Of a stretch of DNA of 64,000 bases, positions 34,415-46,070 are shown one piece after another; the first letter of the stretch is position 1, and the number at the start of each line of letters is the position of its first letter. This stretch comes from Thamnaconus septentrionalis (lineage: Eukaryota > Chordata > Actinopteri > Tetraodontiformes > Monacanthidae), in contig CM020514.1 of the NCBI GenBank assembly GCA_009823395.1, positions 3,556,966 through 3,620,965 of the forward strand. The letters run 5' to 3'. The notes under the pieces were generated by a model, which had not been told where the DNA came from, made no database searches, and worked only from the letters and a program-made list of their open reading frames with translations. The position numbers and the translations under genes are program-made.

Positions 34415-35565
34415 GGGACATCTGAGATGCGGGTATGTAAGAGCTTGACCCCGTGTTGTCTGCTGAACTCCAAAATTTGCTCTGAACCTCCGCTGACAAA
34501 CACCTGCATGATGAAATACCGACTGGCCTGCTTTGAAGTCTCCGATGAAGACATTTGCGGTGGTAGAAAAAAAAAAAAAAATAAAGAATGTAATAACAAG
34601 TTCCCTAATTGTTTCCTGTGTCTTGCTTGTCGCTTTGAACAAATGATGGACATTTTCCTGGAGTTCAACGTCACAGGCGTGTCTCACATTTTCAATGTGT
34701 ACTTGTTCCGCGCGTGCTGATCGATCCGTCGCGCTTTGATTGACTGAGTGGAAGTGCAGCTACATGGCAGGGTGGTGGGTGGCGGCGCCTAGGGTGCCTC
34801 CACCTCGCCGGGCCCGGTGCACAGGAAGGCGGAGTAAGGAAGGCGGAGGTGCGGCGTGTTTTCACTACTGTCTCCTCCCTGGGAATTCCCCCCCGTGTTC
34901 CAGTTCCAGCCTCTCTATGGCGGAGCAGCGCAACTGTTTGGGGGGGGGAGCCACAGCTGTACACATATATGTGCGCGCGTGCATGGGGAGGGGGTTGAAA
35001 GCGTGTCCGTGTCCGTGCGTTTTTTTTTTGGTTTTGTTTTGTTTTGTTGTGTTTTGATTTTGTTGTGTTTTGGGGCTGTTGTTGTTGTTTCCTTCCCGAT
35101 TCCCGATTCCCGATTCCAGGTTCCCGGTTCCCAGGGTTCGACGGAGGAGTTAAAGCGTCTTAAATGCCCCCCCCCCCCTACCCCTGCCCCCCTTCAGCTT
35201 TTGTCCTCACGTTTCAGCCGAATTTCCCCACATCCATCCCACCATTCAGACTCTTGTGTGTTCGAGCGCTCAGGAATGCGCTGGGTTTGACAGGCGTCCC
35301 AAACTTTGCGCGTGTGAGTGAGTGAGTGAGTGAGTAGGCGAGCGAGTGTGTGCGTGCGCGTAAAAAAGAAAAAGAAAAACAAAAGTGCAACAATGCAAGA
35401 GGGGATGACGACGAGGGACTCGGATTTTCTTCTTCTTGTTGTTGTTGTTGTTGTCGTCGTCGTTTATTGACTCCTCCACCTCGCGCCACCACCTTCTCCC
35501 GAGGTGCAAAAAGCCGCTCCGCGCAATCAATCAGTCGCCTCACCTTTGCTTTTGCGCGCGCGCGC

Positions 35566-35615
<50 letters not shown>

Positions 35616-36870
35616 GCCGTGCGCACATACTTTCACCGCCCCCCCACCCCGACACACACACACACCCACACGCACACGCGCGCAACACCCACACACACAG
35701 CCCGAGTCACATGTGCTCTCACTCAAAGGAGAGCTGAGCTCTGCACCCACTCACCCTGACACCCACACAGCCACCCACGCACTCACGTGCGCTGCCAAAT
35801 AGCTCTCACTCTCTTACCCTCCCACCCACTCACCCACTCGCTCGCTCGCTCGCCCACTAGCGCGCGCGCACGCACGCGCACGCACTTCACACGATGCGGC
35901 CGGGCATGTGCCCGATCTGGTTTCCTCTCTTTTGATTTGCTTTTTTTTTTTTCTCTCTCTCTCTCTCGCTCGCTCGCGAGCGACCCGCGCTGATAAAACA
36001 AACACAAATACACGATAATCACATTCCGCGCATTTCTCTCCCGCCGGTGGGAAGTTTCAACCAAGTTCTCTCTCCGCAGAGAAGTTGGTTGGAGGGAGGG
36101 GGGGTGGCGCGCGCTTGCACGTGCACATGCGAGAGAGAGGGAGAGAGAGAGAGAGAGAGAGGGAAAAAAGGAAGAAAATGAGGGAGAGAGGGAACAAAGA
36201 GATCTGGGGCAGACTCTCACACATTCCTCAGCCCTGCCAATATCCCTACCACTATACTAGAGTATCGCAGCTCAACGTGGGCGCGCGCACACACACACAC
36301 ACACATACACAGGCAAGAAGAAGAAGAAGAAGAAGAAGAAGAAGAAGAAGAAGAAGAAAAAAACAACAACCCCTGAATAGATCTCCTCATTAGCTCTACA
36401 TCACGTGGAATGAGCAACAGGCATTTTCAGGGTCTTTTCTTAAAACATTAAAAAAAAAAAAAAAAAAAAAAAGTCGAATCCGGACAACACGCAACTTCCA
36501 CTGACAGCGGCAAAAACAAATGCAATGAAATGAAAAAAACAAACAGCAATGCATGGCGTTGAAATGCAAGAGAACGCAAGTTGAAAGGAGGGGAAAGATG
36601 AGAAAAGAGCACACGCACACAAAAAAACAACTCCCCCTCCTCTGAATATTCTGCAAAGAGCAACAAAAAAGGTCGTCCTACCTTCACCATAGACTCATTT
36701 GTTTGTTTTTGGTTTTGTTTTGTTTTTTTGGGTTCTTTTTGTTTTTTGTTTTTTTTTCTCGTTGGTAGATAAAGAGACACAGGGAGACAAAAAGCATTGA
36801 GTTGGAGTGCGAGAATTGCGAGCGGTAAGACAACTGGTGTTGAAAGAGCGGAGAGAGAAGCGGGACCTAC
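31881..36870. other. Intergenic stretch rich in microsatellites
   Basis: Main tracts: (TTTC)n of about 14 units at 32,503-32,561, A-runs at 33,112-33,134, (ATC)n at about 33,342-33,383, (CA)n at 34,164-34,211 and 34,363-34,413, TTG/TCG triplets at 35,436-35,463, alternating CG then (CA)n at 35,555-35,612, (GA)n at 36,130-36,160, (GAA)n at about 36,316-36,358 and an A-run at 36,450-36,472. CpG-rich islets occur at 31,880-32,420, 33,140-33,340 and 35,500-36,120. No gene is recognised. Confidence 0.45.
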
Positions 36871-36910
36871 CTGAGCACATGGCCCTCATGGCACGCACAC
36901 TTCCTCAGTC
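36871..36910 (-). other. Candidate minus-strand exon end with donor
   Basis: The minus strand reads GTGCCATGAGGGCCATGTGC then TCAG/GTAGGTCC. A CAG/GTAGGT donor ends an exon at 36,871, with two in-frame ATGs 19 and 10 nt before it. This could be a short first coding exon or an alternative leader exon of the microRNA host transcript 12-13 kb upstream of the main promoter. The upstream sequence is CT/GA repeat, so support is weak. Confidence 0.2.
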
Positions 36911-36989
36911 AACACGCTTTGTTTCTCCTCCTCCTCCTCCTCTCGGGCTGCCGCTGCGTGCCTCTCCTCCATCTGCCTCTTCTTGTCTT

Positions 36990-37166
36990 CCTCCCCTCTC
37001 TCTCTCTCCCTCTCTCTACCTCTCTCTCTCTCTCTCCCCCTCTCTCTCTCTCTCTCTCTCTCCCCTCCCCTCCTGCGGTCTGAGTGCCCTGTCTCTCCGA
37101 GCTCCCTTTAAACTTTTTTCTTTTTTTTTCCTCTCAGCTTTTTTGTTTCTGGAAAGAGGTAGGACA

Positions 37167-37207
<41 letters not shown>
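36990..37207. repeat. (CT)n tracts followed by (GA)n
   Basis: Imperfect (CT)n at about 36,994-37,066 and (GA)n at about 37,175-37,207. Together they drive a 213-residue plus frame that I reject as a gene. Confidence 0.9.
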
Positions 37208-37209
<2 letters not shown>

Positions 37210-37369
37210 CCCTCGTTCGGCACCTCACGCACTGGAGTTGCCCTTTCTTTGATTTGCAACGCATGGACTGTGTGTGTGTGTGTGTCCGTGTCAGTGTTGG
37301 TGTGTCTCTTGTTACATTACTTTCATACAATTACGCAGGAAGCGTTGCGTTAGAGATGATCAGCCGCCA

Positions 37370-37616
37370 CTTAAGAGCTGAGAAACAAACGCAATCAGAC
37401 ACACAGCGTCAAATTTACCAACCAATCAGGAAAAAAGAGTCAATTTAACTGTGATTGGACGTCATTTCAGGCAACGTAATTATACCTGTCTTCTTTATTT
37501 TCCCCAAGGTGAAAGCAATCCATCCGTCTACTGTACGATTGTTTCCAGTGTCTGCCCGAATGAATCCCGACGTTAAAGTTAGCAAGTTAGCGCTATCATT
37601 AGAGATTACTCTTGTA
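37370..37616. repeat. Dispersed direct repeat, copy A
   Basis: Shares ordered blocks with 38,690-38,945: CAATCAGACACACAG, CCAATCAGG-AAAA, TCAATTTAACTGTGATTGGA (37,440-37,459), CAATCCATC, CTACTGTAC and GTTAAAGTTAGC. The unit is about 245 bp, same strand, 1.3 kb apart. Copy A runs straight into the small hAT-like element at 37,617. Confidence 0.6.
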
Positions 37617-37841
37617 GTGTTGCCACGATACTGGATTTCAGACTTCGATACAATATTTGGAAAGGTATTGATTTTTTTTCCGATGCGATTTTCAATGCTA
37701 GCAGCCGAGGGAGCTTCGTCGACGCCGCACGTCGCCTCGATGTAGCACCGACATATATCGATACTACGGAGAAGTCATTATCGTACCGTTTTTTTACTTT
37801 TCAGTATTGAAAAAAAAATCGATATTTTCGACAACACTCTT
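37617..37841. mobile_element. Small hAT-like element (GTGTTGCCACGATAC type)
   Basis: Starts GTGTTGCCACGATACTGGAT and ends near ATCGATATTTTCGACAACAC, an inverted-repeat pair. The interior is rich in CGATA motifs. CTCTTGTA (37,609-37,616) and CTCTTGTT (37,842-37,849) flank it and agree at seven of eight positions, which fits a hAT-type 8-bp target duplication. Confidence 0.55.
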
Positions 37842-37849
37842 CTCTTGTT

Positions 37850-38689
37850 AACGTTATTTCCGTACAATCGCGCACATGGCACATTCAGACACGATATGAG
37901 AGGAACGCTTCACATCTGAGTTTTCTCAAATAGTATGCCGAGTCCAAAATATATTTCATCAATAACAACACTGTGCGTGAAATGCTGCGTGTTTGTCAGG
38001 CAGAGTCAGTCTGGAAAAAGAGAATCTGTTGAAATCGTGCTGAGGGCTTTGAAAATTAGGTTAACACGGCATTCAGAGATGAACATATTGCTTTGCTTAT
38101 CGTTTGATGTTTACTTTGCTGAGGCCTGTATTCATCCTTGTGGCGTTCAATACAACAGCGCGGGGCCTGTTGATGAAAAGAGCTCGGAGCCGAGAGCTCC
38201 CATCCTGCACATCACGTCCCAAAACATTCTTGCTGGGGAAAGAGGCTGCGGTTTTAGATCAATATTGGAGAAAAAAAAATAAAACGTGTTACGTGAACTC
38301 CCTGACCCCGCCCCCCTCTTTCACCTAGTCGCGCTTTGTTCCACGAAACAAAAGCGAAAAAAAAAAAAAAAAACGGACACGTTACTCTGTCCGAAACATA
38401 CCCGATAAAACAGCCGTCGTTCTTCAGCCAGCTTCTGCCGGTGGGCGTGGCCGTCCTCGCACATCGTCTCCAGTATCGCAGAGTGTTTTTAGTTTTTTTT
38501 TTCCTTTGCGACCTATCATCGCGCGCCGCGCTCAAAAATGCTTCGCCCCCCCCATCTGAGAGCTGAGCGAGAGCGCCGCGCTGTTCTTGTCGCGTGCGAT
38601 CCGGGAGAAACAAAGCAAACAGCGCACTTGACATTTGTTTGCGTTAGATTTAAACCATTTGGGAGTCGCTGACAGGTGGAATTTTTGTA
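37850..38689. other. Segment between the direct repeats
   Basis: Mostly unique-looking, with A-runs at 38,270 and 38,358-38,373 and a CpG-rich patch at 38,510-38,610. The 115-residue plus frame at 37,935 shows no domain. Confidence 0.4.
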
Positions 38690-38945
38690 AGCCGCCACGA
38701 GTCCGACCTGCGCAACCAAATTGAATCAGACACACAGGATGGGATTTCCGAACCGATCGGGCAAAAGGTCAGTTTAATTGTGATTGGACGGAATTTCTGG
38801 ATAGCGAACTAAACCTCTATTCTTTACTTCCGCAATGTAAGACCAATCCATCTACCGACTGTACAGTTATTTCAACAGCTTTACATACACTTGCCTCTAT
38901 TATCCCCATGTTAAAGTTAGCGCTAGCATCAAAGATGTCTTGCGA
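38690..38945. repeat. Dispersed direct repeat, copy B
   Basis: Second copy of the unit at 37,370: GAATCAGACACACAGG, CCGATCGGGCAAAAGGTCAG, TTTAATTGTGATTGGACGG, CAATCCATC and GTTAAAGTTAGCGCTAGCAT. It lacks the insertion found at the end of copy A. Confidence 0.6.
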
Positions 38946-39526
38946 TTGTCGTGGTTAAATGCAGCCATTTCCTCATTTCCACACCTGAAATGAGTGTTGG
39001 TTTGGTTTCGGAGCGCTTTCAGGCCTTCACGAAGATCAATAGTCACAAATTTTTCCCCCTACTCCCCCTACAAGATTTTGGCGCACACCTTTGCAAAAAA
39101 GAAAAAACATGCTAATCAAGGAAGCTTTATAACCCTGCGGAAAAAAAAACAGAGTAATAGTTCGCCCTGGGAACCGGCGGGTGCAAGTTCCCCCCGCCGT
39201 GAATGCACAGAATGATGGGAAAACACGCACGCGTGTTGACGTTGCAATCAGAAATTCCAAACGTGGTTGAAGCAGGAGCAGCGGCAGTGGCGGCGGCGGC
39301 GGCGGCAAGTCAAACGCAGCTCAGAGGGCCGGCTGAGGGAACGAATGTTGTCCATGATCTGTCGTTGTCTTTTCCATCAAACCCCCTCCCCCCCGCCCAC
39401 CGCCGCCACCACCACCCAACATTATCCTGTGTTTCCACCGGCTCCATAATATTATGGAAGGGAAGTGGAAGGGGCTCGGCGGGCTCTTGCACAGTACGTG
39501 GAGGAGCAGCCGACTCACCTCCTGAG
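38946..39526. other. Intergenic stretch, nothing recognised
   Basis: Contains a short (GGC)n patch at 39,286-39,306 and C-rich patches. The 141-residue plus frame at 39,203 runs into the hAT element that follows and is not a gene. Confidence 0.4.
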
Positions 39527-40085
39527 CAGCGCTGTTGGGATTACTCCATAAAAGTAGTCCAACTACTGATTACTGATTACTCCTTAAAAAGTAATCTAAT
39601 TTACTTCTTTCACTACTTTCTTTCATAAGTAATCAATTACTAATTACTTTAGTTAAAAAAAAGAAAAGAATAAAGCAACACATAACGTACAACGAACCAC
39701 AATATTCTTTGATTTCAGACGAGATGAACTCAAAAATAATGTTTGTATTTCCAGCGACCAACGCAATCGCAGTTTTTTCTTTTGCCGCCGCCATGCTTGT
39801 TTTGGTGCGTCGTCGCATATCAATGACGTTGCATGCACGGCTGCATCATCAATCTGCGACATCGTTGTTTTCGGTTTCTTTTTCTAAACATTTCAAACGT
39901 TTTGTGGATAATAAGATATTTTCAGCTTGCAAAATATTTCAGAAAAAGTAATGGAATCGTTACTTGATAAAGTAATTATGACGTAATTACCAGTTTTGCC
40001 ACAGTAGTCTCCGTTACATTCCTCAAAAAGAAATAGTTTAATTACAGTAGTGCATTACTTAGTAATAGATTACACGCCAACACTG
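39527..40085. mobile_element. Non-autonomous hAT element with perfect target duplication
   Basis: The left end, CAGCGCTGTTGGGATTACTC, and the right end, GATTACACGCCAACACTG, are inverted repeats of the fish 'CAGTGTTGGG' hAT family. Subterminal AAAGTAAT/ATTACTTT motifs are typical. The element is flanked by identical 8-bp copies of CTCCTGAG (39,519-39,526 and 40,086-40,093). No transposase frame is present, so it moved in trans. Confidence 0.85.
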
Positions 40086-41139
40086 CTCCTGAGTCTACCT
40101 GGTGCACATTTGGAGCGGGGTTGGAAAAAAAAAAAAAAAAGGACGCAGAGTTTTCTTTCCGTCTCGCCCCGTCGCACATGGCGTGTTGCCTCAAGCCGAA
40201 GAAAACTTCCTCCGCCGTCCCCGTCACTCGGTAACACCGACGCACCAGCCGTCCCTCTGCCAGCCGCGGCGCCTCACATTCTCTCGCGTCAGCCATCAGA
40301 ACTCCAGGTGAAGGTGGAGAGAAAGAGCAGGTAGAATTCATTTCGGTCTTTTTTTTTTTTTTTTTTTTGCTTCAGCACACGCACAAACATTTTTTTTTTT
40401 TTATTAGAATCAAACGTGCCTACTGAATCACCTGAGCTCAGATTGCCAGACAGGAGCACCACTCTGACGCAGGAATCGGAGGCTGACCGCCACCATTAGG
40501 GGATGGTCGGGGATTGAGAGCGAGATGGAGAAGGTGTCTAAATGAGACGACAGTTTTTTCTGGTCAACATTAGAAATAATAATAATAATAAAAAAAGGGC
40601 TATTTGTTTCCTGACTGTGCTGGTATTGACTGCGAGGCGTGCCACAAAGGGAAGGAAAAATGCGGAGAAAAAAACCTTGACGCTGCAGGTCTTAATAATC
40701 TGATTTCTTTTCTTTTTTTTTACTGAAATGAGATTTTTTATTTATTTAATTTTTGCCGCGCTCGTTCACACTAATGATTTAAATGTGACTTTCACGCGGC
40801 TGCTGCTCGTGTCGGCGTGCGTTCGTCAGCTTTTTTGTTTTTCATTTTTTCTGACTGTTGTCCGAGTCAGAGCCGACGGAACCGTGAGCAAACAATGATG
40901 CTGATAATGCTGTTTTAATGTCCTCCCCGCTTGCTGGCTCCATCACTGTTGTCCGCGGCAACATTTGAATGATGAATTATGACGATTGAGTGTCATGAAG
41001 GTCACAATTGGCATTCGGCAAGAAAGCCAGATTTGGGCCAATTGGCCTGCAAGTGGCGAACGTAACTGAAGTTACTCATGGTTAAACACACGACATTCTG
41101 CATTTTGTATTGGTAATATTATATTCGTTTTTTTCTGGT

Positions 41140-41177
<38 letters not shown>

Positions 41178-41821
41178 TTCTATGTAATTTCCCAGTGTGT
41201 AGAATTATTCCAAAAGTGCTTTTGCACGTTACGTAAACCTGTCTTTTTTGATGCGATTGTGTGTTTTCGGAGTTTTATCTGACAAACGCGGGCAGCAGCA
41301 GCAGCAGCAGCCCATCCTGGACCCGCGTCCTTACAAAAAAAAAAAAAAATACACGGCTTATTACCCAATTTAACCACAAGGCACGCTGCACATGTTTGAA
41401 ACCCACGTTCCGGGGCGTGATGAGCACGAATCTGCACTGTTTCGCCGCAGATTAGAACGTGTTTGGGAACAGCCTTCCCACTGCAGTGCCCACGTCCTCG
41501 TCCATCCACTCCACTTGGGCTGGCCAGCTGTGTGTGTGTGTGTGTGTGTGTGTGCGCGTGTGTGCACGCGAGTGGGTGCTTGCGCCCGTGTGTGTTTGTG
41601 TGTGTTTGTGTGTGTGTGTGTGGGTGTGTGGGAGTGTAAGAGTGAAGGAGGACCACTCTGCGTAGGCTGAACAGTGCCCGGGCTTTTCTCTGCTGTGGTG
41701 TTAATAGGCCTTTTTCTCCCCTCTGCGGGACACAGAGAGCTGTCATTTACATGGAGGTAATGGAGTGATGTAGAAGTGGTTGGAATCTGCGTAGGCGAAC
41801 GATGATGAGGGCCTCGCACCT

Positions 41822-41872
<51 letters not shown>

Positions 41873-42058
41873 CTCGCTTAGTCTCCTTCACTCATTTTTT
41901 CCCTTCTTGCATTACTCATCAGAGGGTTGTTGTGATTTGCTGCTGGCGGGCAGAATAACTCCCAAGAAATGAATATTAAAAGTCCTTGAAGAGCCCCTGA
42001 TTGAAACATTCCATTTGAAAGGCTTTTTTTCCTCCCTTCTTTTTAAAGTAAGGTGACC

Positions 42059-42126
<68 letters not shown>

Positions 42127-42571
42127 TATTAAGATATTCTCCGCACAAGCGGGAGGATGTCGGTTCGCTCCCGTTTTTTTTTTTTTTTTTTGGCGACGGC
42201 GGCCGTCGTCGTCTCGCTTGGCAGCCGGCGCCGCGTCAGCGTCGGAGCCGGAGCGGCGTCCAAGCGCATCGGAGGGCCGGATTCGCTCGGCGGGAGACAA
42301 AAGCAGCCTGCGCGATATGGGGAGGCAGCCGTCCAGCCAAGCTGCCACCGTCCTCTCAGTCGTTCGACTTATCAGGAGGAGCGTCTCCGCTCCGGGCGTG
42401 TTAACGCGATGGAGCTGATCCCTTTAATGCGCGAGGCAATAAATTCTTTTCTCTACAATCAAAATATTTCTCGTACAAGAGTCTTTCTGCTTGAAAGTGC
42501 ACCGGCGGGTGAAAAAATACAAATCGCTCGTTGTTTTAAAAGGCCGTTTTGTTGTGGCCTTTCCGCGACAA
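40086..42571. other. Intergenic stretch with candidate conserved DNA
   Basis: T-runs at 40,350-40,400, (TA)n at 41,142-41,173, A-run at 41,335-41,349, (TG)n at 41,530-41,555 and 41,595-41,622, (TC)n at 41,820-41,868, long (CA)n at 42,060-42,124 and a CpG-rich patch at 42,185-42,420. 40,860-41,060 is balanced, repeat-free and rich in homeobox-like ATGATGAATTATGA motifs, and is the best candidate conserved noncoding element by eye. No gene is recognised. Confidence 0.4.
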
Positions 42572-43398
42572 CAGGGTTGGGCTGGCGGGGCCACAGTGGG
42601 TCCCAAAATTGTACAGAGGGGGCCGGAGCAGCAGCAGATGGATGGGGTGTTTTGGTGACCCACCTCATAAGAGAAAAAAATATATCATGGGCTTGCTTTA
42701 ATGTCAATAGAAAATGAACAAAAGCGAAGTTAAGGCAAAATCAGTGTCTTTGAAGCCCCACAGTGTTGAGGTCTTCATTGAAGTGACTCTTGAAGCACCG
42801 GAAAAATGGATGAAATGCAGCTGTTTCATCACTTACTTACCATCAAAGCGGCTCTAGGTAACTTTCGGTGGAAATGGCGAAGTGACGAAGTAAACACGCT
42901 GCAGCGCTAGCTTACTGTTGTGGGGAAAATACAAACAGTCGCCCAGCTGGTCGCGCTCGTACGTGTTCAGGAAAAAACGCCAATATGAAATGCAAAACAG
43001 ACATTGACAATAACGTCGTAGCAAACGCTCAACACTTTTATTACTTCGTCTTTCATCGAGGTTAATTATTGGGTTCCATTCCGTCATTTTATAATCTTAT
43101 GTATTTGTAATAGTAGTATGTAAGACCGCCTCTAAATAAACGTGTGGCGTTGTCATATAGTGGTTCGTCCGGCGTGTTGGGTCGCGCTTGACAGTTACAC
43201 AGTGCAGTTACAGCCGGCACAACCCCCTCTCGCTGCCGAGGCGGCACCATTGATCCTATTAATCGGTCATCTTCCGCTTTACTGAGTTTGGAATCATAAT
43301 TTTATGGTCGAAAAGTTACCTAGAGCTGCTTTAATATCATTTCTTCAAAGCTTAACGGGCTGCATGTGGCCCCCGGGCCGTAGTTTCCCCCACGCCTG
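42572..43398 (+). mobile_element. hAT element, interrupted by another transposon
   Basis: Starts CAGGGTTGGGCTGGCGGGGC and ends GGGCCGTAGTTTCCCCCACG-CCTG. The body (GGGCCGGAGCAGCAGCAGAT, GTGTTTTGGTGACCCACCTC, ATATATCATGGG, GTCTTTGAAGCCCCACAGTG) matches the hAT copy at 46,846. Between CACTTACTTACC and ATATCATTTCTTC, a join that is continuous in the other copy, a 486-bp sequence is inserted (next entry). No transposase. Confidence 0.75.
42846..43331. mobile_element. Nested TIR element (GGCTCTAGGTAACTTT type)
   Basis: The left end AAGCGGCTCTAGGTAACTTT and the right end AAAGTTACCTAGAGCTGCTT are inverted repeats with one mismatch over 20 bp. Three-base flanks TCA and TAA fit a 3-bp target duplication, as made by PIF/Harbinger transposons, with one change. 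The 486-bp interior has no transposase frame. The uninterrupted hAT copy at 46,846 supplies the empty site. Confidence 0.75.
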
Positions 43399-43399
43399 C

Positions 43400-43970
43400 C
43401 ACTACCGTTCAAAGGTTTGGGGTCATTGACTCATTTCTGCGTCAGTCTCCATTATGTGCAGCTTCATGAACCACCGGTGCAGGAGAATCAGTCAGGATGT
43501 GCTGAAGACATTATGGGATGGCTTTGACAGTTGTTGCCCTGCATGTCTGATTGAATTTGATTCTATAGAGTGAATATCAAGTGTGCAATACCGGGCCATC
43601 ATTACAGAGGTTGAGTGATTTCAATTTGCTAAAAAAAAAAAAAAACTAAACAAAACAACAACAACAACATGTAAATCAAAGCTTTGTATTATGATCACAC
43701 TTAGTTGTGTTGTGCTAAACCACAGAGGAGTCAACGAAGCATCATGATTGATATACCAGGCAACTGTGAGCGTGTTCGCACAGAATCTCACACACTTGGA
43801 ATTCCCTCAATCACTTTTAATTAGACGCTGGAAATGGTTTCCATTAAACGCTAGAATGTTGCCAGTCATGATGGTGGCAGAGCATTCGAGATCGTTATTT
43901 CACAAAAACTAGTCATAATGGAGTTCGATGCAGAAATGAGTCAGTGACCCCAAACCGTTGAGCTCTAGTG
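43400..43970. mobile_element. Non-autonomous Tc1/mariner-like element
   Basis: The left end CACTACCGTTCAAAGGTTTG, continuing GGGTCATTGACTCATTTCTGC, and the right end, the reverse complement of CACTAGAGCTCAACGGTTTG with GGGTCACTGACTCATTTCTGC, form inverted repeats of about 44 bp. A TA follows the right end, as for Tc1/mariner targets; the left TA is lost. It lies two bases from the end of the hAT element. The family motif is one I recall from fish. No coding frame. Confidence 0.7.
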
Positions 43971-45509
43971 TATATTTATTTATTACAAAAAAACTTTTAT
44001 TTATTTATTTATTTTTGGCAGGATTGTTCTTCTCTTCAGGCAAAAAAAAAAAAAAAAAACCGCTCTAAAAATTCTTGCAGCCCGGTTCGGCTTTTGACCC
44101 AGTGACAACTGGGCTTTATTTAGCAAAAGTTTTCTGACTTTTTGGCAGCCGGGGTTCAGAAGCTGGGGGAGGTTGCCATCGATCGGGAGATCACTCGCAA
44201 CAATCCTCGACACCTGCACTGCGCGAGTGCAAAGATACCGAACCCCATCCCGCCTCTGAAGGCGCCGTGTGTGGGCGCAGGTGGGCGTGTTTGATCGTCG
44301 CCTGCATCACTTTATAAACCTGTGTTTATTTTTTCACCCCCTCCCAAAAAAAAATGTTTGGGTGAAAAATGTTGCTCTTCAATTTTTATTTTATTTATTT
44401 ATTTTTATTTTTTTAAACGCATCGATCCGTCGAATCGTTTCAATCCGCTCAAACGCTTCAAGAAATGCCGACTCTGCCTGGACGGGTTCTTCTCTGCGCG
44501 TGGTGGTGAGGACCCCGCGAGGGACTTTCTTTCTTCAGCCGCGTTGGGAAGGGGAGTGCACAAGGGGAAAGTTTGGGATGAGCACCGCCGCCGTCGGTGA
44601 CACAGAACAACTTTCGTTTGATGAATTTCCCTCTAATTTCGCGTTCCTTTTCATGTCGGCGGATCTTATTCAAAAGGGAAAAACACATGAAAGAGAAAAA
44701 TCCCCCGAAAACCATCGAACACGTAATGCGTCGCCGAAGCCGGCAAATTCTAATCGAGTTATTTTGTATCCCGTTTTGATTTCTCAGAATTTGAAAAAAA
44801 AAAAAAAAAAAAGGAAATCCACTTACTGTAAACGATTTGGCTTTACAATAAATTCAAATATTTATCTAACGTTAAAACTCTTCCACGCTTCCGAAGAGGG
44901 ACAACATTAGCATGTTGCTCCTCTCTGCATTTCTGCACGGCCCAAATTCTTGACAAGGTCCATTTGGAGTGTTTTTTTTTTTTGTTGTGTCTTGTTTCTG
45001 AACTTACTTACTTACTTACAAGCAAGTCATTTGAATATTACTAAGTAGCACTTCTTGGTAAGTTATGTAGGGGTGGATAATCCCCTCCCCCTGCAGGGCA
45101 AAAATAGTTCTGTCTGCCCAGCCAGCGCACGGTGGCAGGAAACCCTAGCCTCAGACTTCCTGTTCGTACCCCTCCCACACCCAAGGACACACACACACAC
45201 GCAGACAGACAGACAGACGCACGCACACACACACCTTGTCATATGTAATGTTGATGCGACGGCTAGCAAACACAGGCCGCTGCGCAGGAAACAAAGCGAT
45301 GGATTTGTACACTTGAAAAGAAATCAGCAACTGGAATAGATTTCCCGTGAAAAGTCATGGTTTTTGCTGAAAGAGTGAGCTGATAGCGAGACTGACGGTG
45401 ACTCACTGTCACATTCATTAGGTGTTTGGACCGACCGAAGCAACACATTTTAAGAGGTGGCGTAGAGTCGGACGCAGTGGCAGGCCAAGGACTCAGAGAA
45501 AGACACATA

Positions 45510-45545
<36 letters not shown>

Positions 45546-46070
45546 CGAGCGTGCGCGCGTCGCTTTGTGATTTCCCTTTTATTGGAAAGTCCCTGCTGGT
45601 ATTTCAGTGAACGCGGTGACACACGACATGCGTCCCAGTCAAGATACGACACCTCTCACTCTGAGTTGGAAACTTTCTCACTTGCTTCCCCTTAATTCAT
45701 GCAATTGATCCTTTTCATCTTTCGTTTACATATATGTAGAACCGTGCTACCTTCAGGCGCCGGAGGCGCAAACAGCTTTTAATGCCATTATTCATTGCAC
45801 ATGATTGATTGATGGTCATGGCAGAAATTCATATTGCTCTCATGTGGATTTGCGATGCTTTGTGAAAGTCTTGTCTCAGAGACGTGACGATCAACGAGTT
45901 GATTCGAAAAATGGTTTGGACAGAATAGCGAACGAATTCATTGAAACCTAAAGGCAAATTTTGGGGGATTTTAAGCATGACAGCAATTGTCACTCCCCTC
46001 ATTGTGGGTATGATGAGCTGATTGGCCAAGATCCGTTCGAAAAATTGCACAGCTCGTGGAGCTGTGTCTG
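43971..46070. other. Intergenic stretch, no gene
   Basis: A-runs at 44,041-44,059 and 44,795-44,812, T-rich patch at 44,380-44,415, (CA)n at 45,187-45,200 and 45,225-45,234, (TG)n at about 45,512-45,541. The 213-residue plus frame at 44,269 runs through these low-complexity patches and has no recognisable domain. Confidence 0.4.

Noticed and set aside
36807..37448. 213-residue plus-strand open frame
   Set aside because: Most of it translates (CT)n and (GA)n tracts; no recognisable domain.
44269..44910. 213-residue plus-strand open frame
   Set aside because: Passes through T-rich and A-run patches, with no domain, start context or splice signals.
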